Of a stretch of 64,000 nucleotides of DNA, positions 35,967 to 47,705 are shown piece by piece. The translations under genes were made by a program, and so were the position numbers. The stretch comes from Ptychodera flava. Taxonomy: Eukaryota; Hemichordata; Enteropneusta; Ptychoderidae. The stretch spans positions 1,302,001-1,366,000 of the forward strand of contig NC_091932.1 of the NCBI RefSeq assembly GCF_041260155.1, written 5' to 3'. Under the pieces are notes generated by a model, which searched no databases, was not told where the DNA came from, and worked only from the letters and a program-made list of their open reading frames with translations. Position 1 is the first letter of the stretch, and the number at the start of each line of letters is the position of its first letter.

Positions 35967-36247
35967 GTCATGTCGAAAGCGATGGTTCGTCTTTACCAGG
36001 CGTGATAGACTTTGCCAGGGATGCCATGATTCAAAACATCTACTACAAACAAGACGGTCCTAATGTACTTGAGGAGACCGCGACGCCACCAACAGACGAT
36101 GGATTGACCACTACTCAGGAGTTAGTGATCTATTCGTCAATAGCGTATCTTGGACTCACTCTATGGGCCTTCTGTTGCTTGCTGTACGTGGTCTGGGCCG
36201 CAGGACATACTAAAATGGCCAGAGACGAAATGGAAGAAATCAAATAA
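35967..36247 (+). CDS. Small single-pass membrane protein 2, exon 2 (ectodomain, membrane segment, tail)
   Basis: The exon follows TTTTGCAG and runs 281 bp to TAA at 36245-36247. With exon 1 it makes a 114-residue protein. After the signal peptide (1-21) comes an ectodomain of about 52 residues (GHVESDGSSLPGVIDFARDA...), rich in acidic residues and with a TPPTDDGLTTTQE stretch that could carry O-glycans. Next is one membrane segment at about 74-98 (LVIYSSIAYLGLTLWAFCC...VV), and a 15-residue tail GHTKMARDEMEEIK. It is paralogous to 17699-19026; the ectodomain is about 35 residues longer, and the extra residues lie between signal peptide and membrane. The two cysteines within the membrane segment are not shared. 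The function is unknown. The conserved AR.EME tail suggests an intracellular partner common to both. Confidence 0.75.
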
Positions 36248-37158
36248 AGCGCATACTAGTTCACCTAACTTCGCTATTCTAGAAGCGGTCCGATAGATAT
36301 TTTTCGTTGAACAAGGTCACATTTAATTTTTGCTGAGTCAATTTATAAAATGTCGTCTTTGAAACATTGTAATTGGCCATTACAGAGACAGAGAAACAAC
36401 TGACATTAAATGAAATGAATGCTGAGAAAAATTCACCTGCACAAATGATGATGATAATCTTTATGATAATAGAGAATCAATAGAAATTCATATTTACTGC
36501 AGGGAATAGACAACGGGTCAACAGAGCGGAAGCTCAGAAGATGAAATAACATTTTTTCGAGCGAGTTCATCTTAAATAATCAAATTACAAAATCTGGTTT
36601 CTGTTGCCTAGGTGAGGTTTCGTCTTTGACAGATTTTTAAAAGCTGTATTTTATAAGTACGCCCTTGACACTTGAGAACGACCACATTAAATTTGAATAA
36701 TGTAACCAAACTATGGAAGTGATCGCATGAAAAATGTGTTCTATGACCTTGGACTTAAAACAAAAACCTATCTGTTGTTACACATTGGCTTTGGAAGGTC
36801 GAGGTGAATCTTGGAATTAGTGTCAATTTTTGAAATGAGCTAAAATTAACGACAATCAATATATATTACTTGCGAATGTTTACAGGAGTGCTACTTTTGC
36901 CATACATTGTTTTTGTTTTTTGGTAATTTAGATATCGCCCTCAATGTATTATACTTTGTTATATATGCAGAATAACTTTTGAATAAATTATGTTTATAAA
37001 TTGTTTATAAATTATTTAATGTTCGAATACAAGTTATTACAGAAAAAATCGGGCAGTAGGAATCAATCTTTGCAATGCCAATGGAAGTGATAGTTATTTT
37101 TTGTGATCAATTTGGATTTTGTTTTATTATCCGCAAGGTAGACATGTTTTGGTTGCCC
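36248..37158 (+). other. Probable 3' UTR of small membrane gene 2 and flank
   Basis: AATAAA at about 36983-36988 (GAATAAATTATG) is the first canonical polyadenylation signal after the stop and would give a 3' UTR of about 0.75 kb. No other coding sequence is seen. Confidence 0.4.
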
Positions 37159-37540
37159 TCAATAGGACTTGGAAGATGGGGATTTTAATTTATAGATTTC
37201 AACCGTCGATTTCAAACTCTGTAGTTCGTAGAGCAAGGAATCCAGTGTTTTAGACTTGGAGAATAATATACCCATTTCGTTTATGTTTTTGACAAGCTTA
37301 TAGTCTGACCTTCTAAAAGTGAATTGAGAGTGTCTCAGGTTGTCATGGATTGTCACCAACATAAAGTTAACGCCTGACGTAGCGCAATGTGTTGCAGTCC
37401 CATGCAGTGGACATAAGAGTGAGGTCACGAGCAAACTGGTAAGACAACTTAGTCGCTTTAAAAAAACAAAAACATTTTCTTCGCTTGGAACTGTCCGAAT
37501 CTTAGAGGGCATGATATCACGCTGATTGATCCGCCGCAAC
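37159..37540 (-). other. Unassigned 126-codon open frame
   Basis: Minus-strand frame MRRINQRDIMPSKIRTVPSE... to stop at 37159. It has a plausible mix of residues and a helical-looking C-terminal half (NINEMGILFSKSKTLDSLLYELQSLKS), but no domain I recognise and no clear splice or polyadenylation support. It could be an exon of an unseen gene or chance. Confidence 0.2.
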
Positions 37541-37612
37541 AGCTACCTAATGAAGGCGACATTAGCTACCTAATGAAGACGACATTAGCTACCTATAAAT
37601 GAAGGCGACATT
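37541..37612. repeat. ~27-bp tandem repeat, three units
   Basis: AGCTACCTAATGAAGGCGAC-type units, the third with a 3-base insertion. Confidence 0.85.
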
Positions 37613-38569
37613 AGCACGTTGAGAACTCATAACAAAATAACAAGCCCTGAGCTTTAATCCGGTTTCGGGAACTACAGCTCTTTCTTCCGATATATTCATG
37701 TTTTTCACTGAAACATTTCATCTGAGTAGTCAGTGATTTACAGCTTTGTGGACGTCATCCAAAACAGTTTTTTTTCAAAGCAATATTTCTCATCAAAGAT
37801 GACAAGCAAACCCCCTCATACTATATATTTTCAAAAAGCAGAGACTCTAAAGTTTACTATGGTAGCAGTAGTGTACTCGAAGGGTAGAGTGGGTGTACAT
37901 TTGGGTTGAAAAACATCAATTTTGGTATTAATGATAAAAATTAATTTAAGTCAATAACTTGACGCCATTTTCTGAAGTGTAATATTTCACTTGAAAGAAG
38001 AGTATATTTAGAAAAAAACGACTGTTTTGCATTATTTATCCTCATTCTAAAATGGCGTTGGTTGAAAGACTGACACTCAAAAACAGTGATTAAAATTATG
38101 ATTAGCATAATTAAAATGCCTCATTCAAAATGTAAGAAAGTTAATGCAAAACAAAATAGTCGTTTTGTTATATAGCATTTAAAGAACATAATGTGAAAAT
38201 TTAAGAAAATTTGACCCAGTCAGAGTTGAGTGAAATTCTTTTGAAAGCTTGAAATTGGGAGAAGAAAAAAGCCATTTGCATAAATTAACACATCTTTATC
38301 ACGCAACTTATGACTGCTTGACAAGCTAAAAGCCTAACCCAACCAATATTTTAATCTTGGGTTAACAAATTAATTAAAATTACATGAATATTTGCAAAAA
38401 AGTTATTTTTTAGTAAAATACGCTGCGTTGGGTGCAGCGCCCCCTTAAAAGCATACGTTTTTCAAGTGTCCAAAAATTGAGCTGTTATCGACTTTCTAAA
38501 GCTTGCAGAAATTTTTCCCAGTAGTTTCATAAACATAAGGCCAATGTCCCTGAAGCTACTACAGACATG
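37613..38569. other. Non-coding interval
   Basis: AT-rich; no feature supported. Confidence 0.4.
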
Positions 38570-40676
38570 GACACAAAATTAAGTATTTCCTGAATGTATG
38601 AAATTATCTCACTAAAGTCATCCTAGGGACTTGTATGCCAAATAGTAAAGCTGTCTGACCAGCAATTTTGAAAAATCAAGTCGGACCTAACAGTCGACAG
38701 AGCTCCGCTGTGTTATGTAAAGAATAACTTTTTGTGACACGTGTTGATGAAGGTGGATATCATTGATTGCTCATTTCAGGAGAGCCTGACCATAAATGGC
38801 AGAATTAGCTGCAAAAATACAAAATTGAAGATTTCATCATAATTTCAAAATATTACATGAAGATAAACCTTAGGAACCTGTATACGAAATATCAAAGCTA
38901 TCAGATAAATAGTTTTTGAGAAACAAATTTGTTACCAAAAATGGCAAAAATTGCGCCAAAAAATACAAAATTGCAAATTTTATCATAATTTCAAAACATC
39001 ATATTTAGTTCATCTGTAGGAGCCTGTATACCAAATATCAAAGCTATCAGACAAGCACTATTTGAGAAATAATTTTTTTGACCATAAATGGCAAAAATTG
39101 CCCCAAAAATACTTCAACATAATTTGAATATATCACATTTTGATCATTCCTATGAACCTGTATACCAAATATCAAAGCTGTCAGACAAGCGGCTTGGATG
39201 AAATAAATTTTTGACCAAAAATGACAAAAAATGAGGTACAATATGTGGTGTCATAAGGTGTCCCATCATACCATACATGAAGGCTGTAGCACTTGTGGTT
39301 ACTGAGTTATAGCCAAATATGTATATTTGAGGTCAAAGGTCACCGAGGTCACGTGACATTTTGTCAAAAAAAATTGTTTTGCTAAGTTATCCCTATATAC
39401 CAAAAATCAGACTCCAGCTCTATTGGCTCGCTCAAAATTAGATATGTGCATAATTAATGAGGTACAATATGTGGCGTCATAAGGTGTCCCATCATACCAT
39501 ATATGAAGGGTGTACCACTTGTGGTTACTGAGTAATGGACACATATGTATATTTCAGGTCAAAGGTCACTAAGGTCACGTGACATTTTGTCAAAATATCC
39601 GAGATATCTGCATGAACAGACGGACATGACCCAATCTATAAGCCCACTGGACTTCATCCACGGGGACTAAAAATTGTGTCACTACATCCTTTTTGCAATA
39701 TGAGAAACTAAATTTTATTTTTCGTGGCCTTATACATGGGAGTCTATGGAGATCCGCCTTATACATGGGAGTCTATGGACGTGTAAACTAAAAATACGCA
39801 AATTTCAACATGATTTGCCCAAATTTGGGAAAGGTCACTCCTATGCACTTCCATACCAAGTTTCAAATCAATCGGACTTGTGGTTTCAGAGAAGAAGATT
39901 TTTTGACCAAAAATGGGAGAAAATTACAAAAAAATTCATGAAAAATAGCAAGTCCAAGATACTGACCCAAGATTTGCACAATCATTTCATGTCAGCCAAA
40001 AGTACTTACATGCTAATTTTTCATGTAATCTGCTCAGTGGTTATTGAGTTTTTTCAATTTTGACTGTTTTTACATTTTTTCACTTAATTTGCATATTTTG
40101 GCAATGACAACTTCATTTGAACAAAATCTCATCTACAGCCCATCATCCATGTACAAACCAAATATCAAGATGAAATGTACAGCGGTTTTGGAGTTTTTGA
40201 TGTTGACGGACAGACATACAGACATACAGACATACAGACATACAGACACACAGACATACAGACATACAGACATACATACATACAGACATTTCCCTAGCCT
40301 ATAAGAATAGCTTCCATTGCCATATATACATATGGCTATGGGAGCTAAAAAATTCCTTCAAAATACAAATTTGCATTTTTCATCACAATTTGAACAAATC
40401 TAAGTTGGGTCATCCCGAGGGACCTGTACACAAAATATCAAAGCTGTCTGACAAGAAGTAGATTTTTTACCAAAAACGCCTTTTGTGCGCTAATAATAAT
40501 CATAATAATCATATTTTGCATCCACACAACAAATATCAAATCTGTAAGTACTGCGGTTCTCAAGATATTTGAGTGGACGGACATCCTCACAAACGGACAT
40601 ACATACATACAGACGCCGGACGCCGGACGGATACCCATCCCAATAGCTTCTATAGACTACAGTCTATAGGAGCTAA
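38570..40676 (+). mobile_element. Mosaic of Helitron-like elements with ~140-bp repeats
   Basis: 38685-38800 repeats the left-end sequence of the 3630 element (GACAGAGCTCCGCTGTGTTA). About five ~140-bp units follow to 39240. 39240-39660 is a 230-bp tandem duplication (AATGAGGTACAATATGTGG, twice). 39780-40670 holds diverged units and two candidate 3' ends. The first is an ACAGACAT tract (40207-40290), then an ATAGC...GCTAT hairpin and GAGCTAA at 40340-40346. The second is a GCCGGAC tract, then the hairpin CTATAGACTACAGTCTATAG and GAGCTAA before T at 40676. It therefore looks like two or three nested or adjacent copies. Confidence 0.5.
40207..40290. repeat. (ACAGACAT)n microsatellite
   Basis: About ten ACAGACAT/ACAGACAC units precede the terminal hairpin of the Helitron-like element, in the place where the minus copy at 12213 has GTCGTCCGT repeats. 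Confidence 0.9.
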
Positions 40677-41681
40677 TAAAACGATACTTTGACTGAAAGT
40701 GAGATGGTAACTAACTATGAGAATTTACGTATGCAACATTTTGTCATGATTTGAGTAACTTTCGTAAGAATTTTTCCCAAAAATTAACAAACCAAATTTC
40801 AAAGTGATCGGACAGTTGTTTGAAAATAAAATTTTTGACCAAATGTGAGTGAATTACCCCAAAATCTAATCATGTAAATTTTTCATCAGTTGTATACATC
40901 TGAATGAAATAATCCTTACGAGACCACGTACCAAATTTGACAGCCATTGGAAGAGCGGTTATAGAGAAAATGACGTTTTTACCAAAAATAACAAAACTAC
41001 CTCAAAGACACAAAGGTCACATGTCTAAGTATCTTCCTCGGAGTATAATCAGTTTTAAAGTAGATTGATAAAACTCCATTTATTCTCATGAAAAGTCAGT
41101 AGTAATCACAGTGATTTCACGTTGGCAATAATGATAACTTTGCATGCAACATTTGCCTATCAACGGTAATAATACAATTGTAATCTTTACACGTGCTATA
41201 AATAAGATTGTCGATTCTTACTCATCCCTCAGACCTTGATTTGAAATATTTAAAAGCATTATTTCTCCCTTTTTTCAAAATCAACTCAGAAAAGCTGAGG
41301 CCCATCCGATACTGTATAACAAGCGCGTAAAGTGAGTACAGCAAATGAAGTATTTCTATATCATCACGACAGTAAATCCAAGGTAAGTAGGAACAGTTTT
41401 GAAAATTGCATCCATGGAAGGACTCAAAATAACCCAAAGTTCTGAAAATTACCCGACGATGGCGTTCATCGGGGACGTGTAAACCTGCAAATATCGACAG
41501 TTTTCATTCTGATTGTCTCTATGATTGTTTCTTTTTCGCACGAAAAAAGGTGTGTTTGAAATATTCCGGATTTTGCGCAAGTATCGAGCTATTACAGGAG
41601 TAACAAAATACGAGATTGTTGATCGGGAGAGGTATTCTTGTTGAGAAATTATCTGATATATACAGGTACTTATTTCTGTCT
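40677..41681 (-). other. Diverged repeat units, then 3' flank of the glycosyltransferase gene
   Basis: 40690-41030 retains two decayed ~140-bp units (AAATTTCAAAGTGATCGGAC and related words). From 41040 the sequence is plain. A minus-strand AATAAA near 41081-41076 (TTTATT on plus) may be the polyadenylation signal of the glycosyltransferase, about 0.6 kb beyond its stop. Confidence 0.4.
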
Positions 41682-42926
41682 CTAGACATCTAATGGATGG
41701 GGTTCATCATAATATATAAATCTACACATTTGTCCGAATGCAGAGTCCATACTTTTGATCGTGTCTGGTGACACTACAACGTTTTTTTCTCGTCTTTCAA
41801 AATTTCTTATCCAAACATGTATTGTGAAATTATCAACCCACCAACGAAATTTACCATAAAACATCATCCTCCACCGATTTCCTGGAGGGTAAATCAGACT
41901 TGTCTCCTCCACGTGTATAAGACTTGGATATTTTTGAGCTAAGTAGTTGGGATATTTTAAAGAGTTGCAATTCCAACAGCGAGAATCGTACCTGCGATAG
42001 CCATCATAGTAGTAACGCAAAAACTCTGAATCCTTGCTGGCAAAGATAATACCTTTAGCAATGAAACCAGGTATTTCCCTGCCCATAACGCATTCGTAGT
42101 GTCTTAAATAGTCCAAAGGCTGCACAACAAAGATGTCCGGATCAAAGTAAACGCCGCCGAGTTCCATCAGTATGAGTAGACTAGCGACATCAGCTTGATG
42201 CCATTTCGGATTCAGAGTTAGGTTGAATACTTTTAATGGTGGCTCCCTATGATGGATCTCAAGTATTGGAACTTTTGCTCTAATTTCTTCCCAATATCGC
42301 CCTTCCGGTTCGCAGTCTGTGTGAAAGAGAATCCTTTCCGCTTTCATTACTTTGTATACGCTCAGTATACTGAGCAAATGGTAAAACTGAAAAGTATGAT
42401 TACTAAACCAAATAAAATGTGCAATATTTGGTACTATTTCTTCTTTGTGAAACTTCGCTTCTCCCTGTCCGAAATACTCGATATCAACGAATTCAGAATG
42501 TTGCGTTTCAAGTGCAGCATTAGATGAATTCATGGAAGGTACCGAATGATCACTAATGGTCAACTTTGCAGTCCCATTGTTCGTAAGGTTGACTTCATTA
42601 GTTCCCGTAACGTTGTCATATCTGCTACCAGCACTTCGGTTACCTTGGAGATTTCGTAAGCCACTGAGTCTGGGTAAAGATCTTAAAAATCCCCATTGAG
42701 AGAAATTCAGAGACGCTCCAGTCAGCTTTACGACAGATCCAGTGTCATGGAAACCATAAAACAGGGCGGAAACTTTATAATCAATTTCATAAAACATGAC
42801 AACGTAAGCTGCCAGGGCGATCAACATGAGTACCATTAATGTTGTCCATATCATTCTCCTATGAGAGGAGCTTTGCTGTGCAGACATAGAGTTTGTTGTG
42901 CTAGGTGATGTTGCCATGGCAACCAT
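41682..42926 (-). CDS. Type II membrane glycosyltransferase, DXD sugar-binding (GT32-like) family
   Basis: One uninterrupted frame of 414 residues. The second ATG (residue 4, GCCATGG) has the better start context, so the true N terminus may be MATSPSTT. Residues 1-25 are a short cytoplasmic tail ending SHRRM; 26-47 form one hydrophobic anchor; about 48-160 form a stem with several N-glycosylation sites (NFS, NRS, NVT, NLT, NGT, NSS). The catalytic domain starts VPNIAHFIWF (165-174), continues through ADVASLLILMELGGVYFDPD (246-264) with the metal/nucleotide-sugar motif D262-P-D264, and has a late H-x-W (370-372, IHVWIRNF). This is the Gly_transf_sug pattern shared with alpha-1,4-glycosyltransferases (A4GALT-like). 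It would transfer a sugar from a nucleotide donor to glycolipid or glycoprotein in the Golgi lumen. Donor and acceptor are not deducible. A splice acceptor in the 5' UTR (TTCTTTGCAG, about 42974) suggests an upstream non-coding exon. Confidence 0.85.
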   Translation of the reverse strand: MVAMATSPSTTNSMSAQQSSSHRRMIWTTLMVLMLIALAAYVVMFYEIDYKVSALFYGFHDTGSVVKLTGASLNFSQWGFLRSLPRLSGLRNLQGNRSAGSRYDNVTGTNEVNLTNNGTAKLTISDHSVPSMNSSNAALETQHSEFVDIEYFGQGEAKFHKEEIVPNIAHFIWFSNHTFQFYHLLSILSVYKVMKAERILFHTDCEPEGRYWEEIRAKVPILEIHHREPPLKVFNLTLNPKWHQADVASLLILMELGGVYFDPDIFVVQPLDYLRHYECVMGREIPGFIAKGIIFASKDSEFLRYYYDGYRRYDSRCWNCNSLKYPNYLAQKYPSLIHVEETSLIYPPGNRWRMMFYGKFRWWVDNFTIHVWIRNFERREKNVVVSPDTIKSMDSAFGQMCRFIYYDEPHPLDV

Positions 42927-44050
42927 TCGTTGTACAGGATCATGTCATAAATTAAAACGGTCATCAGTGTATCTGCAAAGAAGACAGATATTAAAATATG
43001 GCTGGGATATCACTGAAAAGCTGAGTTCGAGCAAAATTCACTGAGAAGGAAACCAACACGATAACTGGTACAAATATTGTTATCCTTCATTGCAACATTT
43101 GTGAATATGCTCAATAGCGTCACATGTACTGCACGCTATTGGCTGAGGAGAATCCAGAACATGCATAGAGTCAAAGAAAACAGAAATACCTTGGAAAAGA
43201 GACAATAAATACAACTTTTTCAAAACCTATTTCTTTTCCATACTGTCTCATGGAACAATCTCGAAATTGGCGAAAACATCTGGCATAATGTCAATATCAC
43301 TTAATATAGCCTGTAACATAGTGAACAAGTCCTAACGTCTCCTTTTAACACGATTGGAACTAATTTGGGGATAATTGGATGGTGAAGTAATGTCGATTTA
43401 ATTTGCAAATGTAATCTCATATGCTTTTCTTTTCAAGTTACACACTTGTTTTCATGAGTAATTTTGTAATATTGCAACATTCAGCTATATGGCAACTAAC
43501 ACTTTTGAGAAATTTGAAAAATATGAAAATCCAATCATCCCAAATAAGTTCCAATCGTGGTTTTTACAAATGCATAAATGATACGTAAAATGCTAGCATC
43601 CTCCAGAAACATGAATGGCACAGTATGATTTCATGCCATGAGTTGAGGGCGCACCGTTTGATATTCTGTTGTATGGCTTGGAGCAATGATCAGGTGGTAT
43701 AGATATTTCATACTGACGTTTACACAGAATTCACGGGAATGATTGGCGGCTTTTTCTCACGACATCACCGTGGTGATATAATTTTGTTTGTACCTGTCTC
43801 AGAGAAACATTTTCAATTTTCAGAATTTCGTCGCAGTTGAAAATTCAGGATTTGAGAAATTAAATGGTACTGACATATACGGCTAACAATTCATGTTTGA
43901 TGCTCCACATCATCCAACAGAACATGACTTCTTGTAAAAACCTGGATATCACAATGAGAAAACAGTCTGAAAGAGGCTTGCGCCCTCATAAGCTCACTTA
44001 CCATTCCAAAACCTTGGTTTATCCAAAGAATACTTTCATGGTAGATGGAC
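42927..44050. other. 5' flank of the glycosyltransferase gene
   Basis: Contains the 5' UTR acceptor near 42974 on the minus strand. No second gene is supported. Confidence 0.4.
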
Positions 44051-44646
44051 GTCTATGGAAAGCCTCAGCTGACTTAAGTTTACAGATAGTAGTATATTGG
44101 GAGGTTACATAATTATTTTATAACTAAAGAAAATTGTTTATGTGCCGACACTATATTTTTATGTGCATCAGGCATTACTTCATATGCAAACATTAAGATG
44201 TTTATGTGCATAGAGTATTATTTTAAGTTAATTAGCTAGTATCTACAATATTATTTTATGAGCAAATGCTGTGTATTATGTGTTTAATTATTATTTAGTT
44301 TGGTTTGGTTTGCTACCGTAGACACATATTATAGTGTTTCAACATAAAATAATAGCTAATTAACTTAAAATATACTTTATACTCATAATATCGTAATGTT
44401 TGCAAATAAAATAATACTTTAGACATATTATTACAGACAGTGTTTGAACATAAAATAATAGCTTAAATTAACTTAAAATAATACTCTATGCACATAACAT
44501 CTTAATATTTGCACATGAAGTAATGCCTGATGGACAAAAAATATAGTCTCGGCACATAAACAATTTTCTTTAGTTATAAAATAATTATGTAACTTCCCAA
44601 TATACTACTATCTGTAAACTTAAGTCAGCTGAGGCTTTCCATAGAC
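44051..44646. mobile_element. Palindromic (foldback) MITE, 596 bp
   Basis: The ends GTCTATGGAAAGCCTCAGCT and AGCTGAGGCTTTCCATAGAC are inverted. The arms stay complementary inward through CTTAAGTTTACAGATAGTAG, AACTAAAGAAAATTGTTTATGTGC and TGCATCAGGCATTACTTC. The centre is AT-rich and diverged. No clear target duplication is seen. A half copy is at 7970-8204. Confidence 0.8.
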
Positions 44647-44927
44647 CTCATAGAAGCACCCTTGGCATCACTTTGGTCTTTTAAGTTTTTACATCCATAT
44701 TGCACAATAAGTTCTGAAAGGGCATGTTGGTAGGTTTTGAGTTACCCTTACTCTAATAAAACATGATTGGTGGGGTGGATAGTTGTTGGGTGTGACAACG
44801 GCAGAAAGATTGCATAAAATATGATTTGATTTCCAGAAATGCACTGTAAGTTTTGCTTTTTGTTCATCATTTTTGAAAATTCCACAGAGAATTCAACAAA
44901 AGGGTACAATTACATGGTAAGTTTATA

Positions 44928-44969
44928 CATAGACAGTAGAGGGAGAAGATCTCCCCTCTACTGTCTATG
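44928..44969. repeat. Perfect-stem hairpin
   Basis: About 17-19 bp of inverted repeat, with the pyrimidine arm (CTCCCCTCTACTGTCTATG) on the right and AGATC in the loop region. There is no adjacent gene in an orientation that makes it a histone-type or terminator structure. Confidence 0.7.
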
Positions 44970-46403
44970 GTTGATACATGTATATGTATGGACGGTTGCT
45001 CTTCAATCGGATCAACTGGCTTGTTTATAACTTTAAAGGAAACACTACACCACTAACTAATTTTTAATTTCTCTGTCAGTAATAGCGTCAAAATGTCACT
45101 CGTGACTTTTTGGAGAGTCACTGCTGTTGCCTGATTTGAGACGGCAAGCAATTTTCAAAAGATATATTTTTCACAATATTTATAGAATATCAAGTCACTG
45201 ATGCACTCCGGCTAATTGTACAGTCAGTAGGTGCGATATGATTAGGTTTATTAGCAACTGCGCATATATGTACATATGTGAACGAAGTCAGAAGTATGGC
45301 ATTTTGTTTGTTAAAACATTGCTTTCCTATATGGGATTTCACAGCTAAATCACGATCCCCGAAATCTTACACATCCCACCCCAGCTATCAAATGGTCCAT
45401 CCCTTGATAGAATCGATGTTTGCAGAGTCCTCATGAATGGTTAAACATTAACTGTGGACTACCAACACACTAAACAGGTCACCACGTAAGCCAGACATTT
45501 TTCAAATGACAACAGTTCTCTCAATGATACAGTGTCTACGACACTACGCCTAATACTGCCACTTCCTGTATCAATTTTCGAAGCCTCAATTACCTTTGGT
45601 AATTGTTCCTATTCCGTTCAAGATACAATACTGCAGGGCCAGGGGGCAACGTCATATATAATCACCCTAGTAATAGTAGCCCCGTACATGCCCCATACAA
45701 TCATCAGTTGCACCGTTAGTGAAAAGGAAAAATTTACATGTAAAATTCAGCTTAACTTAACCTACCTTAATTAAAGTAAGTTTTTATGTCGCAATAAATG
45801 TCTGCTACGAAGCTGCCATCAAATTGATGTTATCGACAGCTATGCTGAGGGATTCACGATTGCTCAATCTTGTTCGACCGAGCGTGATGAGCCATCGAGC
45901 AATTCCGTGTGCGCATGCGCAATATTCGCGTGTCGAATGCCACTGTTACGGTGGAAGGTTGCCTTTCCGGATGGATGTAGCCGTGTATCGAACCACAACG
46001 CTTGTCGTTCGATACACAGTAAAATTACAGGATATCAGGAATTACAGAATCAGAAAGAGTCCAGTAATTACGGCATGTGGGTGGGTGGGAAAATCCCGGG
46101 TGGTCATCTTAAATGAGAAAACTGCGAAGATGAGGGTCATGTTTTTTTCCAAACTGCACGTGGGGGGGGGGGGGGGTTCACTTGATTTTCATAAGTATCC
46201 ACTCTGTCGATAAACAGTTTCACCTATTCAGCCTAAGGCTGTATTGAACTTTGCAGCGCATATGTCTAGTTAGGCTGTGTTGAATTTTGCAGCGCATACT
46301 TCGTTATTTTCTGCAAATACTATCAACAACGACAACAATTGTACAACAACAAATTTACTGAGTCCAAATATATTTTTATTTTTCTTCATTTTTAAATATT
46401 TAG

Positions 46404-46444
<41 letters not shown>
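46404..46444 (+). repeat. (CAT)n microsatellite
   Basis: About 13 uninterrupted units. Confidence 0.95.
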
Positions 46445-47705
46445 GGAGATCGAGGACCCTATGGCCAGACCATGATTTCCGCTCCGCTGACCCACGCAAA
46501 AATCTTAACGGGTAGCGCTAAGCTGTTGCCGTAAAGAGGCACGTGCTATACGACGATGCCCTAACGTAGAAATGCAAATTTGACAATTGTTGCCTTGCCA
46601 ACACAGTCGATATGTATGTGTGGTCAGTCAGCATGTCGTCGACAAAGCAATTTATATTAGCAATTAGAATCTGAACTGTAAAGTTGCTGACTATTGATTC
46701 ATATGATACAATGAAAATCCAGCTAATCTGTACTTCAATATTGTAAAGGGGAAAAAAAGAACTGGTTCAAAGTAACAATCATTAAAACATGTTTAATATT
46801 CAAAGAATTGCTGCCATTATTCATTATTCAAACTTCTTCAGGCAACACTGAAGGCGAACACAGAAAATTCGAATTTCAAAGGTTCTGATGTTTGTTGTAT
46901 GTAGTATGCAGGCCGGCGGTCGTGAGTGCCGGAGCGCCCGCACACTACTGCTTCTTTCAGTCTAATTACTTCATTGACGATGAACCAAAGTTACAAAGTT
47001 TGGCTACTCCGCTTGCTGAAGATTGAGGATCCATGGTGTTGGATGCATGGTGAAGGATTCTTTTTGTGGGATGCATGGCATTGTGTCGAATGCATTGTTT
47101 GGGATTTATGGTGTAGAATACAGATATACTAACCTATGTCAGTCGGCACAGACACGATACTAGCATATTTAGAGACTGCAAATTTTTTCAGACAAACCAT
47201 TGCATCATGTTTCGGATTACGAACTCAGACATGCCGGTTACTGCTGACCTAAGACTTCCCCAGGGCTTGCGATACAATTCTTAATTAACCAACACCAGTT
47301 TCGAATATCCTCGCTATTCGTACATCTTTACATAGAGAAGCATAACAAAAATCTCCAATTTCAGTGTTTCTCCTTATATATTGATACTTCTTATAAACAT
47401 AAAACACCTCTGACCGAAGTAAAAATGCTGGCTTAAAAGCACGAATCCCTATTCTTGAAACAAGATAATAATATCATCATCAGGCTACAGAATGAAGAAA
47501 AGGCTCATATATCTCAGTTAGCGCAGTGTACTCTACACATTACATTAAGAATCAATGTCGCATTCTAAAAAACATGTTGTTTGTAGTTGAATATACAACT
47601 GAAAAGAATTCAATGAAAAATAATAAAATCATTGAAAGTACTAAACCAAGCCGAATGTTCATATGCAAATTGAGCGTAAGAGAATTGTGGATACAGGTCC
47701 GAGTA

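Larger units (their letters stand above)
44647..47705. other. Non-coding interval with small features
   Basis: 44928-44969 is a strong hairpin: CATAGACAGTAGAGGGAGA and its inverse enclose a few bases. 45373-45398 is a lone Harbinger-family terminus (ATCAAATGGTCCATCCCTT). 45908-45919 has an isolated NRF1-like GCGCATGCGC. 46404-46444 is a (CAT)n microsatellite. A G-run at 46161-46174 marks another element remnant. Open frames at 45532-46213 have no family pattern. Confidence 0.4.

Noticed and set aside
45824..46213. A 129-codon frame near an NRF1-like site
   Set aside because: It runs into a G-run transposon remnant, and the overlapping frames are similar in length.
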